A DNA stretch of 64,000 nucleotides from JBELHR01 sp042091275 (GTDB lineage: Bacteria > Bacteroidota > Bacteroidia > Flavobacteriales > Flavobacteriaceae). The notes under the pieces were generated by a model that was given only the letters and a program-made list of their open reading frames with translations, was not told the origin of the DNA and did no database searches. Positions within the stretch are counted from its first letter, which is position 1. Every line of letters begins with the position of its first letter. Both the position numbers and the translations under genes were made by a program. Where the stretch lies: positions 1 through 64,000 of the forward strand of contig JBELHR010000007.1 in NCBI GenBank assembly GCA_042091275.1, in the 5' to 3' direction. Below, one piece after another: positions 35,057-42,673 of the stretch.

Positions 35057-36235
35057 CTATTTAAAAGCGGCCTCACCAGTAATATCGAGCCCAGTAATCA
35101 ACAAATGTATATCGTGGGTCCCCTCATAAGTTATCACGCTTTCTAGATTCATCATATGACGCATTATGGAGTATTCCCCAGTTATACCCATTGCACCTAG
35201 TATTTGTCTGGCTTCTCTAGCGATATTTAAGGCCATATCTACATTGTTTCTCTTTGCCATAGATATCTGAGCGGTAGTCGCTTTGTCTTCGTTTTTTAGA
35301 ACACCGAGTCTCCAAGTGAGTAGTTGTGCTTTGGTAATCTCAGTAATCATCTCCGCTAATTTCTTTTGTTGTAATTGAAATCCAGCGATAGGTTTTCCAA
35401 ATTGAGTTCTTTCTTTTGCATAACGCAAGGCGGTATCATAACAGTCCATTGCCGCTCCTATAGCACCCCAAGCAATACCGTATCTCGCAGAATCCAAACA
35501 TCCTAAGGGAGCCCCTAGACCATCTTTTTCTGGCAGTAGGTTTTCTTTGGGAACCTTAACATTGTCAAAAATAAGCTCACCGGTAGCCGATGCTCTCAAA
35601 CTCCACTTGTTGTGAGTTTCAGGAGTGCTAAAACCATCCATAGCTCTCTCAACGATTAATCCTTTAATTCTTCCTTCTTCATTTTTTGCCCAAACAACAG
35701 CGATGTCAGCAAAGGGAGCATTAGAAATCCACATTTTAGCTCCGTTCAACAAATAGTGGTCTCCTTCGTCTGTAAAACGAGTCTCCATTCCTCCTGGATT
35801 GGAACCGTGATTGGGTTCGGTAAGCCCAAAACAACCCATAAACTCTCCTGAAGCTAACTTTGGCAAGAACTTCATTCTCTGCTCTTCTGAACCGTACTTC
35901 CATATGGGATACATTACGAGAGAAGATTGAACAGAGGCTGTAGATCGAACACCTGAATCCCCTCTTTCAATTTCTTGCATTATCAAACCATAAGAGATTT
36001 GATCCAAACCAGCACCTCCATAATTTTCTGGGATATAAGGTCCAAAAGCCCCAATTTCAGCTAAACCATTGATAAACTCTTTTGGAAAAACTGCTTTTTG
36101 CGCAGCGTCCTCAATAATTGGACTGACGGATCTTTTAACCCATTCTCTTGCCGCATCTCGAACTAATTTGTGTTCTTCACTAAGCAAATCATCGAGATTA
36201 AAATAATCTGGTGCGGTAAATAAATCAGGAGCCAT
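35057..36235 (-). CDS. Acyl-CoA dehydrogenase, glutaryl-CoA dehydrogenase-like
   Basis: A 392-residue FAD flavoprotein of the acyl-CoA dehydrogenase family. The block QEIERGDSGVRSTASVQSS and the following SLVMYPIWKYGSEEQ are characteristic of glutaryl-CoA dehydrogenases, as are GCFGLTEPNHGSNPGGM (FAD/substrate loop) and the C-terminal catalytic-glutamate motif TYEGTHDIHLLI. The enzyme would oxidatively decarboxylate glutaryl-CoA to crotonyl-CoA in lysine or tryptophan breakdown, passing electrons to ETF. Substrate assignment is by pattern only. Monocistronic, divergent from rnpA. Confidence 0.9.
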   Translation of the reverse strand: MAPDLFTAPDYFNLDDLLSEEHKLVRDAAREWVKRSVSPIIEDAAQKAVFPKEFINGLAEIGAFGPYIPENYGGAGLDQISYGLIMQEIERGDSGVRSTASVQSSLVMYPIWKYGSEEQRMKFLPKLASGEFMGCFGLTEPNHGSNPGGMETRFTDEGDHYLLNGAKMWISNAPFADIAVVWAKNEEGRIKGLIVERAMDGFSTPETHNKWSLRASATGELIFDNVKVPKENLLPEKDGLGAPLGCLDSARYGIAWGAIGAAMDCYDTALRYAKERTQFGKPIAGFQLQQKKLAEMITEITKAQLLTWRLGVLKNEDKATTAQISMAKRNNVDMALNIAREARQILGAMGITGEYSIMRHMMNLESVITYEGTHDIHLLITGLDITGEAAFK

Positions 36236-36288
36236 AAGTTTGTTTATTAGTTGTTTGAACCAAATGTAATTAATTATTTGATTATTTG

Positions 36289-36296
36289 TATTTTTG
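36289..36296 (+). promoter_or_regulatory. Putative -7 box (TATTTTTG) of rnpA
   Basis: Matches TAnnTTTG and ends 5 bp before the rnpA ATG, implying a nearly leaderless transcript. Rules out the upstream TTG at 36251. Confidence 0.35.
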
Positions 36297-36301
36297 CATG
36301 G

Positions 36302-36703
36302 ATGAAATATACCTTAAAGGCTCATGAACGCTTAAAAAGCAAGAAAAGTATACAAGAACTTTTCCGTACTGGGAAATCGGTAAAATCCTTCCCTTTTAAG
36401 TTAGTTTACGTCCCTTTGGAGGCCTCTTCTGATCCATCCCAGATTCAATTTACAGTCTCTGTTTCCAAAAGACTTTTTAAGTCAGCTGTGGACAGAAATA
36501 GAATAAAGCGCCTGGTTCGCGAGGCCTATCGACTCGAAAAACCAGAGTTACTTAGCGCTCTCAACGAATCCTATGCAATTATGGTTATTTATATTTCTAA
36601 AAAGCCATTGACCTTTGAAATTAGTCAAAGTGCAATGTCCAAAATTACAAAGGAGTTTAAAAAAAGAACAAGTAATCACCAAGACCCAATCGAGCATGGA
36701 TAG
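36302..36703 (+). CDS. rnpA: Ribonuclease P protein component
   Basis: A 133-residue basic protein that joins the RNase P RNA to remove tRNA 5' leaders. The core is KAHERLKSKKSIQELFRTGK near the start, then FTVSVSKRLFKSAVDRNRIKR and LVREAYRL, the RNR-type basic helix of the family. The C-terminal helix IYISKKPLTFEI follows. ATG 36302 (MKYTLKAHERL) is chosen; the open frame extends to a TTG at 36251 that would lie upstream of the promoter. It is not next to rpmH, dnaA or yidC as in many bacteria. Its stop overlaps the start of the next gene by 8 bp. Confidence 0.93.
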   Translation: MKYTLKAHERLKSKKSIQELFRTGKSVKSFPFKLVYVPLEASSDPSQIQFTVSVSKRLFKSAVDRNRIKRLVREAYRLEKPELLSALNESYAIMVIYISKKPLTFEISQSAMSKITKEFKKRTSNHQDPIEHG

Positions 36704-38339
36704 AACTAGAGCACAGGAATCGACAAACGCAATAGAGAGACTTTATGTGAACATGAGGCACCTGTTCAACAGAGGCTTTTACAAGCCAATGGGGGTTTCT
36801 GGGGAGTCGCTTAGAAAATCCTTACTCCAGTTAAGGCCTGAGATTTATGGATCTATTGCAGAAGATCGAGTAGAGTTAAATGGATTGACCTACGTTATCG
36901 ACAGGCTTCCCGAGGGAATTGAAGAGTGTCAATTTATCAACCTAATCAGTGATGAAGGGCTTAACAAAGCTCATTTTAAACCAATAATTCCACCAAAGAG
37001 AAGGAGAAATTGCTATCGTATCGATAGGGATCAAATGAATATTGAAATTACTAGAGGGCGTTCAGAGATCTATGATATATTGACCCATTTGACCTTCCTT
37101 TTTATAGAGTCTCATAAAATTGCAAATAGAGTTGTAATAAACAAATCTGGAAAAAAATCTAGGGAGTGGAAACTACTTGAAGACCTGGTTCTAAACAAAA
37201 GAAGCTTGACCCAAAAAGAACAGGAAATCAATATTGCCCACCTCGCGGATATTTTGGGAAGAACCTTTGACGAAACGCTGGAAGCTTACACGTCTTTTTC
37301 CTCCAAAACAAACCCAAACCGTTTTTTTGAAATCATATTTTGGTTGGGGCAACTGGCCATCCACGAGCTCCTCGATGACGAAAAAAGAGTTATTAAATTT
37401 AGTTCGGTTTTATCCGATCAAATAGGACATCATATCTACGGAGAATCATGGGCAAATAGAATCAAAGAGACCATCCTAAACGCAGGACTGGGAAATAGAC
37501 CTATCCACATCATTTCGGCTAACATGCACTCCGTTATGAATAGCCTATATGCACCTCTGGTGTTTGAAAAAGATTTTCACAAAGACGGAATGCGCTTTTA
37601 CGAAAAGCTGAGCAAACCAGAGAGCGATAATTTGAGAAAGCAAGTAAAACAATATGCTGCCAAAAACGGATTAATTTACCTCAGAGACGAATCGGGTACG
37701 AACATTAACGTTCAAATAATTGACAGTAGCAAGCTGGATTTTGAGGAAAAACCTCAAGAAAATGCTCCAGTGATAATAGTGATGGACTACGCTTTTGGAG
37801 AACAAGCCTATGAGACGATGGATGAGCTTCTAAAGCCATTTAAAACCGAAAGCGGCAAAGAACTCATGAATGTTTGTTCCGTCTCAATAATGGGTAAGGC
37901 TGGTATTTTGACTGGAGGGAAAGGAGATATTATGATTCCTTCGGCTCATGTTTTTGAGGGAACTGCGGATAATTATCCCTTTGTGAATGAGCTTCAGATT
38001 GATGATTTTGCGGAGTTTGACCTCGGCGTCTATGACGGAGCCATGGTAACCGTTTTGGGAACCTCTCTCCAAAATAAGGAAATCTTAAAGTTTTTTCACG
38101 AATCTACTTGGGATGTCGTAGGTTTGGAGATGGAAGGAGCGCATTATCAAAAGGCCATACAGGCAGCCTCAAAGATCAGAGGAAACATAAGAGAAGATGT
38201 CAAAGTGAGATACGCGTATTACGCCTCGGACAACCCCTTGGAAACAGGAAGCACATTGGCCTCAGGTGGATTAGGGACAACAGGAGTTACTCCGACCTAT
38301 GCAATTACACAGAAAATTTTAGAACAAATATTTAAATAG
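36696..38339 (+). CDS. Conserved Bacteroidota protein with nucleoside phosphorylase/nucleosidase-like C-terminal domain
   Basis: A 547-residue cytoplasmic protein, probably the family I recall as DUF6909. The first 360-380 residues match nothing I recognise (helical, with PPKRRRNCYRID and a charged middle). The C-terminal 170 residues carry three blocks that fit the NP-I (PNP/AMP nucleosidase) fold. These are SIMGKAGILTGGKGDIMIPS (base/phosphate loop region), VVGLEMEGAHYQKAI (the Met-Glu pair that holds the ribose) and YYASDNPLETG (the aspartate near the base in this family). A nucleoside- or nucleotide-cleaving activity is an inference. The ATG at 36696 overlaps the rnpA stop by 8 bp; purD follows after 15 bp. 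Confidence 0.7.
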   Translation: MDRTRAQESTNAIERLYVNMRHLFNRGFYKPMGVSGESLRKSLLQLRPEIYGSIAEDRVELNGLTYVIDRLPEGIEECQFINLISDEGLNKAHFKPIIPPKRRRNCYRIDRDQMNIEITRGRSEIYDILTHLTFLFIESHKIANRVVINKSGKKSREWKLLEDLVLNKRSLTQKEQEINIAHLADILGRTFDETLEAYTSFSSKTNPNRFFEIIFWLGQLAIHELLDDEKRVIKFSSVLSDQIGHHIYGESWANRIKETILNAGLGNRPIHIISANMHSVMNSLYAPLVFEKDFHKDGMRFYEKLSKPESDNLRKQVKQYAAKNGLIYLRDESGTNINVQIIDSSKLDFEEKPQENAPVIIVMDYAFGEQAYETMDELLKPFKTESGKELMNVCSVSIMGKAGILTGGKGDIMIPSAHVFEGTADNYPFVNELQIDDFAEFDLGVYDGAMVTVLGTSLQNKEILKFFHESTWDVVGLEMEGAHYQKAIQAASKIRGNIREDVKVRYAYYASDNPLETGSTLASGGLGTTGVTPTYAITQKILEQIFK

Positions 38340-38354
38340 ATCAAGCCCAAAAAC

Positions 38355-39629
38355 ATGAATGTCTTAATTATTGGATCAGGAGGAAGAGAGCATGCCTTTG
38401 CTTACAAAATCAAAGAGAGCTCTTTATTAAATGAATTATATGTCGCTCCTGGGAATGCAGGAACTGCTAAAATAGCGAAGAACTTAGCAATTGATATCGC
38501 AGATTTTTCTCAAGTTAAGCAGACCGTTTTGGACTCGAATATTGACCTAGTTGTCGTTGGCCCAGAGGCACCTCTTGTCGCTGGAATTCACGATTTTTTC
38601 TTAGGAGATGAGGATATCAAAGACGTCCCTGTTATCGGTCCAGCTCAACTGGCTGCTCAACTAGAGGGATCTAAGGATTTTTCTAAAAAGTTCATGAAGA
38701 AACACGCTATTCCAACTGCTGGCTACGAAACCTTTGACGCATCTACTGTTGCGGAAGGTCACGCCTTTTTGGAAACCCTAAAACCACCGTATGTCTTAAA
38801 GGCAGATGGATTGGCCGCAGGAAAAGGAGTTTTGATTTTGGAGGACCTTCAAGAGGCAAAAACAGAACTTTCCAGTATGCTTTTGGACAACAAGTTTGGA
38901 GAAGCATCGAGCAAAGTAGTTATAGAGGAGTTTTTAGATGGAATCGAACTGTCGATTTTTGTTTTAACCGACGGAAAATCCTATAAAATTCTTCCTTCGG
39001 CAAAAGATTATAAACGCATTGGAGAAGGAGACAAAGGTCTTAATACCGGAGGAATGGGAGCAATTTCGCCCGTGCCTTTTGCAGATAAGGATTTTGTAAA
39101 GAAGTTTGAAGACAGAATAGTAATACCCACTGTAGAGGGCCTAAAAAAGGACAACATCCCTTATGTTGGTTTTATTTTTATTGGCCTGATGAATGTAGGA
39201 GGGGATCCATACGTAATTGAATATAATGTGCGAATGGGTGATCCAGAGACAGAGGTCGTATTGCCTAGAATCGAATCGGACTTTTTAAAGCTATTGGCAG
39301 CGGTCGGTTCAAAGCAATTAGGCGATGAGGTGCTCAAAATTAGTGAAGAGACTGCAGTGACTGTTATGTCAGTTGCAGGTGGATATCCCGAAGCGTACGA
39401 GAAAGGCATGGAGATAAAGGGCTTAAACGAAGTAGAAGAAGCTATAGTTTTTCACGCAGGAACTAAAATAGATGGCGACAAAATCCTAACCAACGGCGGA
39501 AGAGTGTATGCAACTACAGCTATGGCCTCAGATAGAGAGGAAGCGCTTAAAAAGGCTTACAAAGCAATATCTAAAACAGATTTTCAAGACAGATATTACA
39601 GAAAGGATATAGGTTTTGACCTCCGCTAA
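38355..39629 (+). CDS. purD: Phosphoribosylamine-glycine ligase
   Basis: A 424-residue ATP-grasp enzyme, the second step of de novo purine synthesis, joining glycine to phosphoribosylamine. It begins NVLIIGSGGREHAFAYKI. GNAGTAKIA and VVGPEAPLVAGI follow. The ATP-grasp core has VLKADGLAAGKGVLI, VIEEFLDGIELSIFVLTDG, SAKDYKRIGEGDKGLNTGGMG and VIEYNVRMGDPETE. The C-terminal domain has VMSVAGGYPEAYEKG. Length is normal. It lies after the NP-I-like gene and overlaps the start of the glycosyltransferase by 14 bp. Confidence 0.97.
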   Translation: MNVLIIGSGGREHAFAYKIKESSLLNELYVAPGNAGTAKIAKNLAIDIADFSQVKQTVLDSNIDLVVVGPEAPLVAGIHDFFLGDEDIKDVPVIGPAQLAAQLEGSKDFSKKFMKKHAIPTAGYETFDASTVAEGHAFLETLKPPYVLKADGLAAGKGVLILEDLQEAKTELSSMLLDNKFGEASSKVVIEEFLDGIELSIFVLTDGKSYKILPSAKDYKRIGEGDKGLNTGGMGAISPVPFADKDFVKKFEDRIVIPTVEGLKKDNIPYVGFIFIGLMNVGGDPYVIEYNVRMGDPETEVVLPRIESDFLKLLAAVGSKQLGDEVLKISEETAVTVMSVAGGYPEAYEKGMEIKGLNEVEEAIVFHAGTKIDGDKILTNGGRVYATTAMASDREEALKKAYKAISKTDFQDRYYRKDIGFDLR

Positions 39630-40638
39630 GGACTTTAAGGATAAAACCATTTTGTTTTGTGTTCTAAATTGGGGTTTAGGGCATGCAACGAGATCTGCTC
39701 GAATAATTCAGGACCTAATCGTCTCCGATAATGAGATAATCCTGCTCAGCGATGGGCAGGCTTTGGATTTTTTGAGAATTAGGTTTCCCCAAATTGAATA
39801 TTATCAGGCTCCTAGCTACGGAGTCAAATACCCCTCTGGAGACAAGGGTGTTTTACCGTTTATATTTCCGCAAATACCACGAATTTTAAAAGCAATTAAT
39901 GCAGAAAATAAGCAGGTTAGCGCCATTCTCAAGACAAAAACAGTCGATTTAATTATAAGTGACAATCGCTATGGCTGCCGCCAGAAAGAGACCCCATCAA
40001 TTTTCTTGGGCCACCAACTCAACCTTGGAACTGGGTCAATTTATCACTTAGTCAATCGCTCTCATGCCAAATGGATAAACAAGTTCTCCGCTCTTTGGGT
40101 TCCAGATGATGAAAATAGAAGTTTAAGTGGTTCACTGAGCTCAAATAAGCACATAAAGATTCCACTATCATTTGTTGGGGACTTAGGCCAATTTCCAAAA
40201 GCCCAAAGCGAAGCGACAAAAGACATAGACTGCTTGATTCTCCTGAGTGGAATAGAAGAGCAAAGAAAAGCTCTAGAATCCAAACTAAGAGACTTAAACT
40301 GGCCACAAAACAAAAAGATTGTATTTGTTAGGGGGATCATAAAACCTATAGACACCTTAGAAAGATCTGGTTTAGAGATAAGAGATTTTGCAGAACACGA
40401 AGAATTAATGGACCTTTTGGCAAGATCAAAAGCAGTTCTCTGCAGGTCAGGGTATTCTACGGTTATGGATTTGCAGCCCTTCGATTTAATTCGGGTATTC
40501 GTTCCGACACCAGGCCATAATGAGCAAATATATTTGGCAAAAAGAAGTTCAAGTTTGTCAACAAGCGCCGTTAGTTTAAACCAAAAGCACCTGGAAGAGG
40601 AACGTTTATTTAAACTCCTTTGTTTAGATAAAAACTAA
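39616..40638 (+). CDS. Glycosyltransferase of the MurG-like (GT-B, family 28-type) group
   Basis: A 340-residue protein with the N-terminal LNWGLGHATRSARII, a Gly-rich loop typical of GT-B glycosyltransferases related to MurG and to the UDP-glucuronosyl family. A second domain carries LILLSGIEEQRKALE and the nucleotide-sugar region HEELMDLLARSKAVLCRSGYSTVMDL, where an ArgSerGly turn replaces the usual GGxGT. It starts with TTG at 39616, inside the last codons of purD; no ATG is available before the conserved loop. Acceptor and sugar are unknown. The end overlaps the histidine kinase gene by 29 bp, the longest convergent overlap in the window. Confidence 0.75.
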   Translation: MTSAKDFKDKTILFCVLNWGLGHATRSARIIQDLIVSDNEIILLSDGQALDFLRIRFPQIEYYQAPSYGVKYPSGDKGVLPFIFPQIPRILKAINAENKQVSAILKTKTVDLIISDNRYGCRQKETPSIFLGHQLNLGTGSIYHLVNRSHAKWINKFSALWVPDDENRSLSGSLSSNKHIKIPLSFVGDLGQFPKAQSEATKDIDCLILLSGIEEQRKALESKLRDLNWPQNKKIVFVRGIIKPIDTLERSGLEIRDFAEHEELMDLLARSKAVLCRSGYSTVMDLQPFDLIRVFVPTPGHNEQIYLAKRSSSLSTSAVSLNQKHLEEERLFKLLCLDKN

Positions 40639-41644
40639 ATTCACTTCCTTTTCCGACCTTACTTTTGACGCTGATTTCTTGATTATGAGCTTCGAGAATA
40701 TGCTTTACAATAGATAGTCCAAGTCCAGAGCCTCCTTGATCTCTGTTTCTACTTTTCTCCACTCTGTAAAAGCGTTCAAAAACACGATTTAGATGTTGTT
40801 TGTCCATACCCTCTCCATTGTCGACTATGTCTACCTTAACTCTTCCGAGTTGGGATTCGTCAATACGCACTTCTGTAAAACCGTTGACCCTACCGTATTT
40901 AATCGAATTCTCTATTAGATTGAGCAAGACTTGTTCAATTTTTTCCTTATCGGCATTTACGATAATTGGAAATTGATGAAACTGAGCAAAACGAACTGTA
41001 ATTCCCTTTTTAGAGGATTTTAAATCCAAAATATCAAAGATGTTTTGAATTAAGTCCAGTAGGTTAAAGTTCTCCATTACGGGATTGACGTCTTTGGTTT
41101 CCAGTTTAGATATCATATCTAAATCTTTTACCACGGCCTCTAAGCGGTCTACCCCTTTGATTGCCCGTTCCAAATATTTTTCCCGAATTTCTTTGTCTTC
41201 TCCAGCTCCCTCCAAAAGTGTAATCAAGTAGCCTTGAATTGTAAAAATTGGAGTTTTCATTTCATGTGCTACATTTCCCAAGAATTCCCGTCTATAGGCC
41301 TCTTGCTTGTTGAGGGATACTATTTCCAAACGGTTTTTTTCTGCCAGTTCTTCAAGCTCCGAAGACAATTCATCTAAATCAGTAGTCATACTGTTTTGGC
41401 TGACGTCTTTTACGTCGAGAACCGAAACCCGCTTCATAATCCCCTTAATCCTTTTGTAAATAAATCGCTCTACACGAAATTGAATCAATAAAAAACTGAA
41501 TAAAAAGAAAAAGAGCAGACCTGAAATCAAAAACGGAAAGTTTAAGCTATCAAAGAACAAAAGCATCAAACCACAAAAAGAAAGGCCAACAAACAAAGTT
41601 AGCCATGCGCTTGTTATCAATGCAAATTTATAGGTCTTGTTCAA
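40610..41644 (-). CDS. Sensor histidine kinase, PhoR-like
   Basis: A 344-residue inner-membrane kinase with two N-terminal membrane helices (about residues 8-30 and 36-55) and almost no periplasmic loop. A cytoplasmic linker leads to the HisKA domain with phosphoacceptor His127 in FLGNVAHEMKTPIF, then the N box NLIENSIKYG, G1 DNGEGM and G2 GGSGLGLSIV. This architecture is that of the PhoR-like kinases which sense phosphate through a transporter instead of a periplasmic domain. It starts with TTG 2 bp after the stop of the response regulator gene, so the pair is one operon. The signal is not certain. Confidence 0.87.
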   Translation of the reverse strand: MNKTYKFALITSAWLTLFVGLSFCGLMLLFFDSLNFPFLISGLLFFFLFSFLLIQFRVERFIYKRIKGIMKRVSVLDVKDVSQNSMTTDLDELSSELEELAEKNRLEIVSLNKQEAYRREFLGNVAHEMKTPIFTIQGYLITLLEGAGEDKEIREKYLERAIKGVDRLEAVVKDLDMISKLETKDVNPVMENFNLLDLIQNIFDILDLKSSKKGITVRFAQFHQFPIIVNADKEKIEQVLLNLIENSIKYGRVNGFTEVRIDESQLGRVKVDIVDNGEGMDKQHLNRVFERFYRVEKSRNRDQGGSGLGLSIVKHILEAHNQEISVKSKVGKGSEFSFYLNKGV

Positions 41645-41646
41645 AC

Positions 41647-42485
41647 TTATTCTGTTACGAATTTATAGCCGACCCCTTTGATGGTCTTGAAGTAGTCGTC
41701 ACCAATTTTTTCTCTCAGCTTTCGAATGTGCACATCGATAGTTCTTCCCCCAACAACAACTTCATTTCCCCAAACATTGTTGAGAATAACCTCTCGTTTA
41801 AAAACTTTGTTTGNNNNNNNNNNNNNNNNNNNNNNNNNNNNNNNNNNNNNNNNNNNNNNNNNNNNNNNNNNNNNNNNNNNNNNNNNNNNNNNNNNNNNNN
41901 NNNNNNNNNNNNNACTTCATTTCCCCAAACATTGTTGAGAATAACCTCTCGTTTAAAAACTTTGTTTGGCTTGGAAGCGAGCAAAGAAAATAGCTCAAAT
42001 TCCTTTTTTGGCAAATTGATTACTTGACCGTTTTTAACGATATGGTATTCATCCCGATTTATGACAATGTCCCCCGCAACAGTAGTGTCTTGAATTTCTT
42101 TTTGATCAACCCGTCGCAATAGAGATTTCAATTTACTAATTAGGATTTTTGGCTTAATAGGTTTTGTGATATAGTCATCCGCGCCAGCTTCAAACCCAGC
42201 AATATGAGAGTAGTCTTCACCGCGGGCGGTCAAGAAAGCAATCATGGTATGATTTAAATCTGGATTAGCTCTGATCTTTTCACAGGTTTCAATACCATCC
42301 ATTTCAGGCATCATAATGTCCAGAAGAATCAGATGAGGTCCAAAGGCTGAAGCTATTTCTATTGCCTCTAAGCCGTTGCTGGCTTTTTGAACGTTATAAC
42401 CCTCCTTTTCTAAATTAAACCCGATGATCTCCAAAATATCTGGCTCATCATCGACTAATAAAATTTTTGTGTCCTGATTTTTCAT
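41647..42485 (-). CDS. Response regulator of the OmpR/PhoB family, interrupted by an assembly artefact
   Basis: Collapsing gap 4 and one 55-bp copy gives 227 residues. The receiver domain has ILLVDDEPDILE (acidic pair Asp12-Asp13), phosphoacceptor Asp56 in LILLDIMMPEMDG, and the conserved Lys in DDYITKPI. A C-terminal winged helix follows (KEFELFSLLASKPNKVFKRE, then VVVGGRTIDVHIRKLREKIG and IKGVGYKFV after the gap). The gene ends at TAA on the minus strand (41647-41649). ATG 42485 is chosen over the upstream 42509. It probably works with the adjacent PhoR-like kinase and may regulate the divergent TonB receptor gene. Confidence 0.9.
41759..41813 (+). repeat. 55-bp direct copy, left flank of gap 4
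   Basis: Identical to 41914-41968; collapse restores the response regulator frame. Confidence 0.9.
41814..41913. other. Assembly gap 4 (100 N), artefactual
   Basis: 100 N between identical 55-bp ends inside the response regulator gene. Confidence 0.95.
41914..41968 (+). repeat. 55-bp direct copy, right flank of gap 4
   Basis: Identical to 41759-41813. Confidence 0.9.
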
Positions 42486-42540
42486 AACTCTTAAACTAAG
42501 ATCTAGCAAACTTACTCAATAAATTAAAAGTACGACAACT

Positions 42541-42608
42541 TTTACAAATCCTTAATGTGTTTACAATTTGCTAACATCATATTGTTCTTTTAATAATAGT
42601 CAGCTAAC
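42541..42608 (+). promoter_or_regulatory. Direct repeats upstream of the second TonB receptor; possible regulator sites
   Basis: TTTACAA occurs at 42541-42547 and 42560-42566 (19 bp apart), and GCTAAC at 42570-42575 and 42603-42608 (33 bp apart, three helical turns). They lie in the divergent space between the PhoB-like regulator and the TonB receptor. A role as regulator binding sites is inferred from position only. Confidence 0.25.
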
Positions 42609-42629
42609 GTTATAATCACAGAGTGGACA

Positions 42630-42637
42630 TACTTTTG
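42630..42637 (+). promoter_or_regulatory. Putative -7 box (TACTTTTG) of the second TonB receptor
   Basis: Matches TAnnTTTG, 36 bp before the ATG at 42674. No TTG at the usual -33 position, as expected for an activator-dependent promoter, though this is only suggestive. Confidence 0.4.
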
Positions 42638-42673
42638 CCCCAGATTATAAACAAAAAACGAATCATATTTATT

